Below, piece after piece: positions 44,318 to 53,022 of a stretch of DNA of 64,000 nucleotides. Source of the DNA: Acidobacteriaceae bacterium (lineage in GTDB: Bacteria; Acidobacteriota; Terriglobia; Terriglobales; Acidobacteriaceae); NCBI GenBank assembly GCA_028283655.1, contig JAPWKE010000003.1, positions 372,001-436,000 of the forward strand. Reading direction: 5' to 3'. Below the pieces are notes generated by a model that ran no database searches, was not told where the DNA came from, and saw only the letters and a list, made by a program, of their open reading frames with translations. Numbering within the stretch: the stretch's first letter is position 1; each line of letters begins with the position of its first letter. A program made the position numbers and the translations under genes.

Positions 44318-46714
44318 ATGACACTGCGCTTACTCAAGCGTGGAACGGCGGCGTGCGTGCTCTACGCCGCGAGCGCGATCTGCGGTTACGGCCAGAACCA
44401 TCGTTTCGATGTCCGCGATTCCATCGAGATGACGACATTCAGTGATCCGGCGCAGATTGAAAACTCGCCGCGGGTGAACTTTTCCCCCGACGGGAAGCAC
44501 TTCTTCGTCGTGACTTCTCGTGGAGAACTCCAAACCAATCAGGTTCGATCAAATCTGCTCCTCTATGACTTGGATACCGTCAGACGATATCTGTCGTCTG
44601 GATCTGCCGTTCCTCCGCCCAGACCGCGGCTCTTGGCAAGCGTTGCTGCCGTGCCGCGAGGCTACGCCAGCCGGCCCTATGCGGCGGTGATTACCGAAGG
44701 TCGCTGGTCCTCAGATAGTCGTGCGGTGTACTTCCTTGCGGAACAGACCAGCGGCTCCCATCGGCTCTATGAAGCACGAATCGCGCGGAAGGCTTTGATA
44801 CCGATCAGTCCAGCTCATGTAGATGTTCGTGCCTTCGTGGTGTCCCGACTCGATGCGGTATTTTTCCTGGCGGAGAGAGAAGGCGGCTCGCGTTCTGTAC
44901 TTGAAGGCAAGCCACTCTACGGATCAGCTCGCTCTGTGACCGGCGTGCCTCTGCAGCAGATCCTCTTCTCATCGCTCGACAATGGCGTGAGGCCCCGTGT
45001 CGACGGCTTGTGGGTAGCACGAGGACAGAGGCCCCCGACCGTCCTTGCAGACAATCAATCGCTAGGAGGCCCCGTGATTGATACGGCAAGCACTCGCTGG
45101 ATCAGCATTTCACCAGATGGGAACTATGCAATTTGCATCTTGCCAGTTCAGAACATCCCCGCAACTTGGCGAGACTACGACCCTCTACCAGCCTTTGAGC
45201 AAAGACGCATCGATCCAGCGAACGAGGCTGAGATGTCCCCCTTCAACTTCAATCGGGTGAAAGCATACTTCCTGATCGATTTGCGCACAGGTCATAGCAA
45301 GCCACTTGTAAACGCCCCTTTCGCGAGCAGTTTTGGGTTTACGGACAAAGGCATGGCCAGTTGGGCACCAAGTGGGAACGCGTTAATGGTGACAAACACC
45401 TATCTGCCCACAACGGTGACCGCTGGTGGAAAGCAGCATCGGCAACCGTGCAGTGCGCTCTACATAAGCCTCTCCTCCAATGCACAGCAGTGTCTCGTTT
45501 CCTCGCGGGATGAATATCACAATGAAAAGGGGGACTCGATGCATCTCGTCGATGCCCACTTCGACTTGGAAGATACCGATGGCGTCTTCTTGAAGTTCCT
45601 TCATAACAACAGCGGGAAGACGGTAGAAGAGCGCTACCTCCACAGCAGCGGTACGTGGCGGAAGGTCTCAGAGAATTCGATTGGGGCCGTTGCGCCTCCT
45701 CTTGCGATATCAATTCATCAGAGCATGCAAGAACCACCAACTCTTTGGGCGAGAGATCAAAAGCCAAATGGAACAAATCCTGAAAAGCTGCTGCTCGATC
45801 CCAACCCCCAATTGCACGGTGCTGTGCTCGGAAAGACCCAAACCTACCGCTGGCTGGATAGCACAGGGAAGAGATGGGAAGGTGGACTCGTCCTGCCTCC
45901 CGACTTTGATCCGAAAAAACGCTATCCCTTGGTGATTCAGACGCACGGATTTCGTGCTGTCGACTTCATGGCCGACGGTCGTTATCCAACCGCGATGGCC
46001 GCGTTCCCTTTGGCTAGCGCCGGGATCGCTGTGCTACAGATGGGTTACTCCTATGACCACGTGCTGACACCGCAGGAAGTAGACGATCAACTTCTGGGAT
46101 ATCAGGGCGCCATTACTCAGCTGACCAAAGATGGGTTCATCGACCCTCACCGAGTTGGGATCATCGGTTTTAGCAGACCTGCTTGGCATGTTGAAGGAGC
46201 TTTGGTGAAGCTCCCCCATCTATTCGCCGCTGCGACTCTTGCCGACGGCGTCGACGTCGGCTACATGCAATACATGATCTTTGGGGAAGGGAATCTGGGC
46301 ATGTCAAGTGAATCGGACCGGATCAATGGCGGCCCACCCTTTCATGGAGGAATGCCGCGCTGGCTGGACCGTGTCGTCGATTTCCATCTGGATCAGGTAT
46401 CTACGCCAATTCGTATCGAAGCGATTGGGCCAATGTCGCTTCTCTCAGAGTGGGAAATCTATTCGTCGTTGCGACAGCAGGGCAAGCCCGTTGAGCTTGT
46501 CTACATTCCTGACGGGCAACATATACTTCAACGTCCGCTTGATCGCTTGGCTTCCCAGGAGGGCAACGTCGCATGGTTCTGCTTCTGGCTCTCGCATGAT
46601 AGCGTCTCTCCCTATTGCCCAACACTCACGCTGTCGCAGAAGGATGATTGGGAGCGATTGCGGAAGAAGGAGGCACCATTGCGCAGCGAAGAAACGTACA
46701 GCGGAGCCCCGTAA
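44318..46714 (+). CDS. Atxe2-like lasso peptide isopeptidase (S9 family)
   Basis: This 798-residue protein has a signal peptide (AACVLYAASAICGYG), an N-terminal beta-propeller region and an alpha/beta-hydrolase domain. The nucleophile region is GIIGFSRPAWHVEGAL with Ser about 619, in the GFSR context I associate with lasso isopeptidases rather than GxSxGG of ordinary S9 enzymes. A His is in IPDGQHILQ. I cannot place the triad Asp with confidence, because no Asp is obvious where expected. Such enzymes open the macrolactam after import through the adjacent receptor. GGGAGG precedes the ATG. Confidence 0.82.
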   Translation: MTLRLLKRGTAACVLYAASAICGYGQNHRFDVRDSIEMTTFSDPAQIENSPRVNFSPDGKHFFVVTSRGELQTNQVRSNLLLYDLDTVRRYLSSGSAVPPPRPRLLASVAAVPRGYASRPYAAVITEGRWSSDSRAVYFLAEQTSGSHRLYEARIARKALIPISPAHVDVRAFVVSRLDAVFFLAEREGGSRSVLEGKPLYGSARSVTGVPLQQILFSSLDNGVRPRVDGLWVARGQRPPTVLADNQSLGGPVIDTASTRWISISPDGNYAICILPVQNIPATWRDYDPLPAFEQRRIDPANEAEMSPFNFNRVKAYFLIDLRTGHSKPLVNAPFASSFGFTDKGMASWAPSGNALMVTNTYLPTTVTAGGKQHRQPCSALYISLSSNAQQCLVSSRDEYHNEKGDSMHLVDAHFDLEDTDGVFLKFLHNNSGKTVEERYLHSSGTWRKVSENSIGAVAPPLAISIHQSMQEPPTLWARDQKPNGTNPEKLLLDPNPQLHGAVLGKTQTYRWLDSTGKRWEGGLVLPPDFDPKKRYPLVIQTHGFRAVDFMADGRYPTAMAAFPLASAGIAVLQMGYSYDHVLTPQEVDDQLLGYQGAITQLTKDGFIDPHRVGIIGFSRPAWHVEGALVKLPHLFAAATLADGVDVGYMQYMIFGEGNLGMSSESDRINGGPPFHGGMPRWLDRVVDFHLDQVSTPIRIEAIGPMSLLSEWEIYSSLRQQGKPVELVYIPDGQHILQRPLDRLASQEGNVAWFCFWLSHDSVSPYCPTLTLSQKDDWERLRKKEAPLRSEETYSGAP

Positions 46715-46728
46715 GGAGCTCCGCTGTA
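46697..46728. terminator. bidirectional hairpin between isopeptidase and precursor genes
   Basis: TACAGCGGAGC and GCTCCGCTGTA form an 11-base perfect stem around a ten-base loop that contains the isopeptidase stop codon. It lies between convergent genes, 20 bases beyond the precursor stop. Neither side has a T run, so termination may be weak or Rho-assisted, and the stem could also stabilise either transcript. Confidence 0.55.
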
Positions 46729-46748
46729 GTGGTACGCGTACGGAGCCA

Positions 46749-46883
46749 TTACTCATCGGCTTCGTATGCGGGTGACGTGCCAACGATGTTGTCCTGCAGC
46801 GCTTCGTTCTTTTCCGAATCGCTCTTGACGGCCATCGTTGCCGGTACTGTCGCGAGGACACACGGCTTGGAATAGTTCATCAT
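46749..46883 (-). CDS. lasso peptide precursor candidate
   Basis: A 44-residue ORF, too short for most gene callers, follows an excellent ribosome site (AAAGGAGG) and starts ATGATG. The leader begins MMNYSKPCVL, and Y4-S-K-P7 fits the YxxP motif that B1 proteins bind. T16-M17 followed by A18 resembles the T-M/A end of the paeninodin leader, so one core would be residues 18-44 with E24 as ring acid at position 7. Another option is GTSPAYEADE (35-44) with E41 or D43 as ring acid. It is the last gene of the biosynthetic operon. Confidence 0.7.
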   Translation of the reverse strand: MMNYSKPCVLATVPATMAVKSDSEKNEALQDNIVGTSPAYEADE

Positions 46884-46937
46884 GGTTCATTCCTCCTTTC
46901 TTTAGATTTCCTGCCTGCCGGTCACCTTCTAGACCGA

Positions 46938-48851
46938 TCAAGCGGGAGAGCTCAATAGAAGTTGTTCGGGCGCTGATGACGAGAAGCGAGCCACAGAGGC
47001 AGGGAACAACGACTGAAGCCAAATCTCGTACATCGCAGTCCTTGTCAGTGACGGCCACCAGATCGTGTTCCTTCCGCTGATCACTTCTTCCATGCAACTG
47101 AGAAGTGTCTTTCGATCAATCAACCCGAGCTCCTCGAGAAGTGGCCGAGCAAACAACTCCCGTAATGTGTCTGCTGAATCTTGAAGAGACCGAAGTGGTC
47201 CACGAATCGCATACGCCTTTCGTCGCCGCTCCAAGATCTCCACCGGAACGATCTCCTTCAACGCGCGCCGCATCAATGACCGGCGTCGCCCTGGACGCAC
47301 GAGCTGTTCGCGGGGCAGACTCAGGAGGAATGTCACCAAGTCTTTGTCGAGATAGGGATAGGCATAGTCGAACTCCTGAGAGCTTCTCCCCGCGTTTGTT
47401 CCAACCGTCTCGACCACCGTCTGCCACGTGAAGCAGTTTGCAATCGCACTCGGTCGGGTGCATATGCGTTGCGATAGGGATGGGGTTACCCACTGCTTTG
47501 CTTGCGTCGCCCCTGGTGAATGCCCAACGAGCCACGGCGGGACGGCGTAGGTGCTGCCACCGCTGCCGGAATATGTCTTCACCACGAATCGAATCGTTTC
47601 TTGTAATGAGAAGAGCATGGGGCGCCGGCCATGGAGGCACCACTGCACGCTCTGCGAAAAGAGAGTTGAGAACTGGCCGTTGGCTAAGTAATCGGCTAAC
47701 TCGGGCGTCTCATAGGGGACACCGCCCAAGAGCTCGTCACCGCCGATCCCGGAAAGAACGCAGCGTATACCGGCTTCTCTCAAAGCCCGTTCGATTTGTT
47801 GTCGTTGCTGAAACGCCGCGAACGTTGTTCCGGGCCAAGTTGGAGTCGCGAAATCTTTCGGGCAGGCCTCGAACTTTTCAGCGTCCATCGCGACAGCAAC
47901 GTGGATACCTTCAATCTTCCGCTCATTCTCCACGACGCGGACGTACGGACGCTCATCCCAATTGGGTTCTGCATCATCGAAATATGAGATCGTTTTGACG
48001 GGTGGGGCCTGCTTTGGATACAAAGCAGTGATGCGATCGGCGATGCACACGATGGAGCTGGAGTCCATACCTCCACTGAGCTCTGCCGCTATCGGATAAG
48101 AACTGGAAACGGTGCGCCGCCGCACGGCCTGCGTCAAGAGAGATAAGAAACGTTCTTCGTAAGCCGCTTCGGATCCAAGTGCGAGCGCTTGTTCCGCGAG
48201 TGGCCGCCAATGAGTCGCGAAGCTATGCCGGCCTCGACCTACACGCAAGTAGTGTCCAGGGGGAACGGCTTTGATGTTCTTGTACGGAGTGTGATTTCCC
48301 AGCCGCGTTCCTGCGAGATAGGCTCGCGCAAAGTTTAGACAGATGCGGTTGGTCGACTGGATATCTGGGCCGGAAGGGATACAGCTCGACCACAAGAGGG
48401 TCCCGTGGTCTTCCCAGAAATACAGTGGACGTATCCCTGCATGATCGCGCGCCAGATAGAGTGTCTGCGTTGCATACGACCAAAGGGCCAAGGCCCAGTC
48501 GCCGGTCAGCTTTGAAAAGCATTCCTCCCCGAGGCGGCGATAGGTTGCGGCTACGATCTCTGCATCCGAGACGTCCTCGTCGATAAGCCCAAGCCATTCT
48601 GAAAGCTCTGCGTGATTGTCGAGCCTTCCTTCGAAGGCCACGAGATTGTGTTGCGCATCCGAGAAGACTGCGTTGATCAGCCAGGATCGTTGATGGGTAC
48701 GACGAAGCTCGTGCCCCATGCCGATCCTTCCGCCTAAACCGAAGAAGTGAGCATCATGATGAGTTGCTCGTGACGCGTTGCCGAGCTCAGTTAGGCGGGT
48801 ACGATTGGCTGTACCGCCTTCCGCTTCGAGGATGCCGTAAATCAAGCTCAT
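46938..48851 (-). CDS. asparagine-synthase-like lasso cyclase (C protein)
   Basis: This 637-residue protein starts MSLIYGILEA, so the catalytic Cys2 of glutamine amidotransferases is absent, as in lasso cyclases. The synthetase domain has the PPi loop ELSGGMDSSSIV (259-264) and GIGGDELLGG near 350. Lasso C proteins adenylate the ring Asp or Glu and close it onto the core N-terminus. B2 lies just upstream and the precursor 54 bases downstream. Confidence 0.92.
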   Translation of the reverse strand: MSLIYGILEAEGGTANRTRLTELGNASRATHHDAHFFGLGGRIGMGHELRRTHQRSWLINAVFSDAQHNLVAFEGRLDNHAELSEWLGLIDEDVSDAEIVAATYRRLGEECFSKLTGDWALALWSYATQTLYLARDHAGIRPLYFWEDHGTLLWSSCIPSGPDIQSTNRICLNFARAYLAGTRLGNHTPYKNIKAVPPGHYLRVGRGRHSFATHWRPLAEQALALGSEAAYEERFLSLLTQAVRRRTVSSSYPIAAELSGGMDSSSIVCIADRITALYPKQAPPVKTISYFDDAEPNWDERPYVRVVENERKIEGIHVAVAMDAEKFEACPKDFATPTWPGTTFAAFQQRQQIERALREAGIRCVLSGIGGDELLGGVPYETPELADYLANGQFSTLFSQSVQWCLHGRRPMLFSLQETIRFVVKTYSGSGGSTYAVPPWLVGHSPGATQAKQWVTPSLSQRICTRPSAIANCFTWQTVVETVGTNAGRSSQEFDYAYPYLDKDLVTFLLSLPREQLVRPGRRRSLMRRALKEIVPVEILERRRKAYAIRGPLRSLQDSADTLRELFARPLLEELGLIDRKTLLSCMEEVISGRNTIWWPSLTRTAMYEIWLQSLFPASVARFSSSAPEQLLLSSPA

Positions 48852-48863
48852 GCAATACCTCTT

Positions 48864-49241
48864 TCAGTACTCTTCAAGCACCGCATACTTTTCGCGCATA
48901 TATGGCTTGTCGTTTATGACGCGGTTCTCGAGCTCACACCAAGCGTGCGACTTGAACGGCACAATTTGTGCACCGATCACCATCGTTGCCGACCATCCAT
49001 AGCGCCTCAGCAAAACCGCCGTAGCCGCCGAGCGCTGCAGGCAAAGCACCGGTTTGAAATAGCAGACGCAAGCAAGATCGATGGCGTGGCAGAGCTCCTC
49101 AGCGGACTTCTGCGTCAATGGATCCGCCGCGCAAAGATCCTGGTTCCGAATCAAGCTGTCCAACGCACCGAAGGACCGGAACCTCATCGCGAAGTCGATA
49201 TAGGCCAACTGCAGCCAGCTTTCAATCAGAAGTCGCAACAT
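48864..49241 (-). CDS. lasso leader peptidase (B2, transglutaminase-like)
   Basis: ATG 49241 follows AGGAG by five bases and gives 125 residues. Cys in PVLCLQRSAATAVLLRRYGW, His in KSHAWCELENRV and Asp in VINDKPYM form the Cys-His-Asp set of B2 proteases. This enzyme cuts the leader so the C protein can cyclise the core. Its start lies inside the end of the peptidase gene upstream (20-base overlap), showing coupling. Confidence 0.92.
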   Translation of the reverse strand: MLRLLIESWLQLAYIDFAMRFRSFGALDSLIRNQDLCAADPLTQKSAEELCHAIDLACVCYFKPVLCLQRSAATAVLLRRYGWSATMVIGAQIVPFKSHAWCELENRVINDKPYMREKYAVLEEY

Positions 49242-51234
49242 CACCACTCCTCTCCGGAACGCAAATCCCCAGTTCATGGCAAAGGAAGGTCAACCGCTTT
49301 CCTAGAGCAGCGATCTTAGCGGTTCGGGAACGAGTCGCAGAGTGCCCTCGCTCAGCACCGTAGTCCACCACAATCGGCCGGTTTGATCGCGAACGCTCCT
49401 GAAGGATGGCTGCCATCTTCCGCGTATGCGCCGGATCACAGCGGTCATCCTTTTCTCCAGTAACGAACATCACCGCTGGGTAGTGGGCGAGATCGCTGAC
49501 ATGGTGGTAAGGAGAAAAGGCGTAGAGGGAAGTGAAATCATCCCTGTTCTCGACCGAACCATATTCGCTACGCCAGCGCGTTGCACGAGGGAACTGCTCG
49601 TAGCGCACCATGTCGGTGAGAGGTGCAATGCACAGCACCGCGCGGAACAGATCTGGGCGCTGTGTCATAACCGCGGCTACGAGTAGCCCTGAATTCGAGC
49701 CTCCGAAGATAGCGAGGCGATGCCCATCACATATTCCTTCCTTCCCGAGCCATTCAGCTACAGCAAGGAAGTCATCAAAGCTATTCTGGCGCTTTCTCCC
49801 GCGTCCGTCCTCATGCCACTCTTTTCCCTTCTCGCCGCCTCCACGTATATGGGCGATGGCGAAGACCACGCCCAACTCCACCATCGTGTGAACCAAGACT
49901 GAGTATTTCGGCGTTGTCGCGCGGCCAAAGCCCCCGTAGCTCGTCAGGATTGCTGGGCGCGTGTGCAGCGGCTCTCCAGAACCGCAATACACAATCGTCA
50001 TGGGGATGACGGTGCCGTCTTTTGACCGACAACTTTCTTCGCGCACAATCCATGACAGAGAGCTCTTCGTCAGATCCCCCGTATCGTCCAGCGGTTGCTT
50101 GCTCTCACCGTGCAAGCGCTCGAAGAGCACTGGCGGATGACTAAACGATTGCACGCTGTAGAAGACGCTGTTCGATTTGCATCCGTATTTTGAAAGGAGC
50201 TGTAGTCCGGTGGCCTTGGAGAAGGGGAGAGAGGTACGGATTCTGTCCTCAAGTGTCCAGCTGTGAATACAAGGCTCGCCATCAAAAGTGCCATCAACGA
50301 AAACCTCATCATCGGTGAAACCTAGCTGTCGGATGGGAAAAGGAACAGGGGGCACTACCTCGCGAAGTGGCTCGCCGTCGGCAGATAACTCAAGCAAGCT
50401 TGTGCTTTGGAGCGTCGTTTTTACGACGGCGAAGATCCGTCCGTTTGAGAGGACCGGAGCAAAGCCCTTCGCTCCGAGGACAACATCTTTCCAAAGCGGT
50501 GTAGGGCTGAGCGTTGACATGAGGAAGTCAATCCGAGGATCAAGCTCGCTCCCTCTGATAACCACAATTCCTACACGCTGGTCGTCTGACAGAAGCACCA
50601 ATCGCAGGCACTCTGAACTCGAGATGCGGTAGACCAATTGGTCTTCGCCATGAGTTCCGTAAGGGCGATAGCAGATGTCGAATGTGCCGCCCATTGTCGG
50701 CTTCTCGACGCTGTAAAAGAATCCCTCAGCACCAAACGCGATGCCTCGGCAATAGCCAGCGCCGAGGTGCTCGGCGAGGACACTTCCGTCTTCTACATTG
50801 ATGAAATGAATCTCTCGTAGATCGCTTCCATCTCGACTCACCTCGTATGCAAGCTTGGTACCGTCGCTGGACAAGGCGTGGATCGCTACCGTCGCGGATG
50901 GGCCATGACGGTCGGATGAAACCAATACACGATCTTCTCGGGCCGATACCGATCTCGAGCAGATGGAGGGATGTTCCTCATAGGCGAAACGCTTTCGGTA
51001 GATATACCTCTCTCTGGTCCGCACGATCTGGTCAACCGAGTCGATGCTCAAAAGGCGTTCCACGCGTTGCGTGAGGATGGCTAGTGATGGCTTACCGTCG
51101 AAATACTCCTCGAACCGCGTTCTTTGTGCTTCGATCCAAGCGGTCGTCTCGGGTTGCAGGCTGTCTTCAAGCCACCGATACGGGTCGCTCACCCTAACTC
51201 CATGGATCGCGTCATCAAGAGATTCGGTCAGCAT
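49222..51234 (-). CDS. prolyl oligopeptidase, S9A family
   Basis: The ~670-residue protein, starting at ATG 51234, has no signal peptide and is probably cytoplasmic. The seven-bladed propeller follows DPYRWLEDSLQPETTAWIEAQ. The hydrolase domain has LAIFGGSNSGLLVAAVMTQRP (nucleophile Ser), FVTGEKDDRCDPAHTRKMAA (Asp) and RGHSATRSRT (His). The start overlaps the kinase-like gene stop (ATGCTGA). It is not the Atxe2-like isopeptidase, and its place inside the biosynthetic operon suggests trimming of leader, core or a failed product. Confidence 0.85.
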   Translation of the reverse strand: MLTESLDDAIHGVRVSDPYRWLEDSLQPETTAWIEAQRTRFEEYFDGKPSLAILTQRVERLLSIDSVDQIVRTRERYIYRKRFAYEEHPSICSRSVSAREDRVLVSSDRHGPSATVAIHALSSDGTKLAYEVSRDGSDLREIHFINVEDGSVLAEHLGAGYCRGIAFGAEGFFYSVEKPTMGGTFDICYRPYGTHGEDQLVYRISSSECLRLVLLSDDQRVGIVVIRGSELDPRIDFLMSTLSPTPLWKDVVLGAKGFAPVLSNGRIFAVVKTTLQSTSLLELSADGEPLREVVPPVPFPIRQLGFTDDEVFVDGTFDGEPCIHSWTLEDRIRTSLPFSKATGLQLLSKYGCKSNSVFYSVQSFSHPPVLFERLHGESKQPLDDTGDLTKSSLSWIVREESCRSKDGTVIPMTIVYCGSGEPLHTRPAILTSYGGFGRATTPKYSVLVHTMVELGVVFAIAHIRGGGEKGKEWHEDGRGRKRQNSFDDFLAVAEWLGKEGICDGHRLAIFGGSNSGLLVAAVMTQRPDLFRAVLCIAPLTDMVRYEQFPRATRWRSEYGSVENRDDFTSLYAFSPYHHVSDLAHYPAVMFVTGEKDDRCDPAHTRKMAAILQERSRSNRPIVVDYGAERGHSATRSRTAKIAALGKRLTFLCHELGICVPERSGDVATSD

Positions 51235-52541
51235 TGGATTGCTCCTGGCGCAAACGCTTCGCGAACGGAACGGTGCATCTCTCTTGCCAAGGTGCGGGCA
51301 TAGCTCTGGAACCACGGCTTCATTTCGGTATCGGTGCCTAGCCAGTCGCCGCGTCCATGGAGCTTGCAGAAAATACTCAACAAGGGCGCCAACGCTAAAG
51401 CGCGCTTCGTCTGCTTTGACGAAAGGTAATCTTGCCAGAGTCGCGAATAGATTTCGCGCATCTCAAGGCTGCACTCTGAGTTCATGCGGCAGAGGTCGTG
51501 AAAGGATACAAACGGCATGCCGACTCCTGCCTCACACCAGTCCGTAATCACGCAGCGATCATCAGTGACGAGGAGATTTCCGGAGTTGAGATCGTTGTTC
51601 AACAACGTGTCCGGTATCTGAAGTTCCTCTACTTCTTCACAGGCTCTGCGCACCCCGATGCCGATCTCCATGACCTCCGTCTCTGAGAGAGGTTGCGATC
51701 TGGTCGATACCTGACGACGCATCGCGTCGATGAGGAAAGCTGTGACGGGAGCGATCGCAGGAAGAAGGCGGTTACAGCGATAGTCTGTCGCACCGGCGTC
51801 GATGAGGCGCTCTACCAACGTTCTCGTTGCTAACTGAATAGCCGCCAAGCACGAGGTGGCGGCTGCTAACGCCGTGGGCTCGTTACACTCGCGCATTGTC
51901 TTACCCGCGTCATCCATCAACCATCCATTCCACTCAGGGCGCTCGCCGATAATCGCTGGCAGCTGGGCGGGACTGCTCACTGCAAGCAAGCGAGTGACCG
52001 ACAGCTCTCGCAGATTGGACGGTCCGACCGCCTTCAGCCACACCTGACGTCTGCTGTCGGTGACGAAACGAACAAGTGCAAACCCTCTCCCCGCATTGTG
52101 TTGTTCAGCGCACTGAAGCGTGCTGATCGTATCGCGCGTCTGTTCTTCCACCCAGCGCTTTGCAAGAGCCATCCATCCTATACACGACACGGAATCGTGC
52201 GTCCGATTCTCAAGTAGGTCGGATATGGCGTCCGACTCCTTCCCGGATAGAGCACCGCAAGCCGATCGTGTGTAGTTCGTGAAACGCCAATCATCTGATT
52301 GGTGGTCAATGTACGATTCAACGACGAAGCAAGGAATAGTGTTTGGCTCATAGGGGAGAAGATCCACTACAAAGGCTTCTCCATACAGATCGCGCATCCC
52401 TTGGCAGATCTTTCGCACTGGCCGGCTTCCTCGTGGGATACGAAGGAGAAATATCTCGAGATTGCCACGCTTTCGAGAGACGAGAATCTGTCTCGAAAAC
52501 GCGCTGACCACAACAACACGAAACTCGACCAACTCTTGCAT
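51228..52541 (-). CDS. APH-like kinase with an extra N-terminal domain, in the lasso operon
   Basis: This 437-residue protein has an unassigned N-terminal ~150 residues (VVVVSAFSRQILVSRKRGNLEIFLLRIP, faintly NUDIX-like). An aminoglycoside-phosphotransferase fold follows: LLNNDLNSGNLLV near residue 320 carries the catalytic Asp and the metal-binding Asn, and CVITDWCEAGVG the second Asp. The usual His before Asp is Asn. Other lasso systems have an HPr-kinase-type enzyme (paeninodin); an APH-type gene here suggests phosphorylation of Ser or Thr in the peptide, which is inference. Nothing shows an antibiotic substrate. Confidence 0.65.
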   Translation of the reverse strand: MQELVEFRVVVVSAFSRQILVSRKRGNLEIFLLRIPRGSRPVRKICQGMRDLYGEAFVVDLLPYEPNTIPCFVVESYIDHQSDDWRFTNYTRSACGALSGKESDAISDLLENRTHDSVSCIGWMALAKRWVEEQTRDTISTLQCAEQHNAGRGFALVRFVTDSRRQVWLKAVGPSNLRELSVTRLLAVSSPAQLPAIIGERPEWNGWLMDDAGKTMRECNEPTALAAATSCLAAIQLATRTLVERLIDAGATDYRCNRLLPAIAPVTAFLIDAMRRQVSTRSQPLSETEVMEIGIGVRRACEEVEELQIPDTLLNNDLNSGNLLVTDDRCVITDWCEAGVGMPFVSFHDLCRMNSECSLEMREIYSRLWQDYLSSKQTKRALALAPLLSIFCKLHGRGDWLGTDTEMKPWFQSYARTLAREMHRSVREAFAPGAIQC

Positions 52542-52570
52542 CGCGTTCTCCGTGAACTTGCTGTTGCTTT

Positions 52571-52834
52571 CTAGCCGGGGATAAGGCTTTGTTCTCTCAG
52601 CTGTCGCACGAATGCGCGAACATCCGTACGGATGTCCTCTGTCGACAGTTGAGTGTCTTGAGCAAGCAACGCGACCAGCTTGTCCTCGTCATCTCCGCGT
52701 TCGAGACCCTGCCACAGAAGTGCCCCTGTAGGATTCAATGTCGTGAGAGTCCCGCGCTTCAGATCGAAGAGAGCTGCGCCGTCGCTATTGATCACACTGC
52801 GGATATGCGTGTATCGGTTCGACATCTTGCTCAT
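52571..52834 (-). CDS. PqqD-like precursor recognition protein (B1)
   Basis: This 87-residue protein has the PqqD pattern of three strands and three helices: IRSVINSDGAALFDLKRGTLTTLNPTGALLWQGLERGD, then DTQLSTEDIRTDVRAFVRQLREQSLI. B1 proteins bind the YxxP leader motif and hand the precursor to the B2 protease; the candidate precursor has YSKP. An ATG a few codons in (MSNRYT) is possible. It is 29 bases upstream of the kinase-like gene. Confidence 0.88.
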   Translation of the reverse strand: MSKMSNRYTHIRSVINSDGAALFDLKRGTLTTLNPTGALLWQGLERGDDEDKLVALLAQDTQLSTEDIRTDVRAFVRQLREQSLIPG

Positions 52835-53022
52835 ACTCCCAGATGGACCAGAGAGGCTGGTGTGAGGAGAGAATCGAACAACGAACGCAGAGTAGCAACC
52901 TCAAACTATCGAGGTGGCCAAACTTACTCTCGCTTGGAGTTTGAAAGGGAATTCTGGCAGATCTGGATGCGTTCGGATCGTAAGGGCTCTGTAGTTCTGC
53001 AGCGAGGCAAAGTCGCCAGAGG

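Noticed and set aside
52835..53022. Search for a second lasso precursor between B1 and the 517-residue gene
   Set aside because: No ATG-initiated small frame with a YxxP leader or ribosome site on the minus strand.
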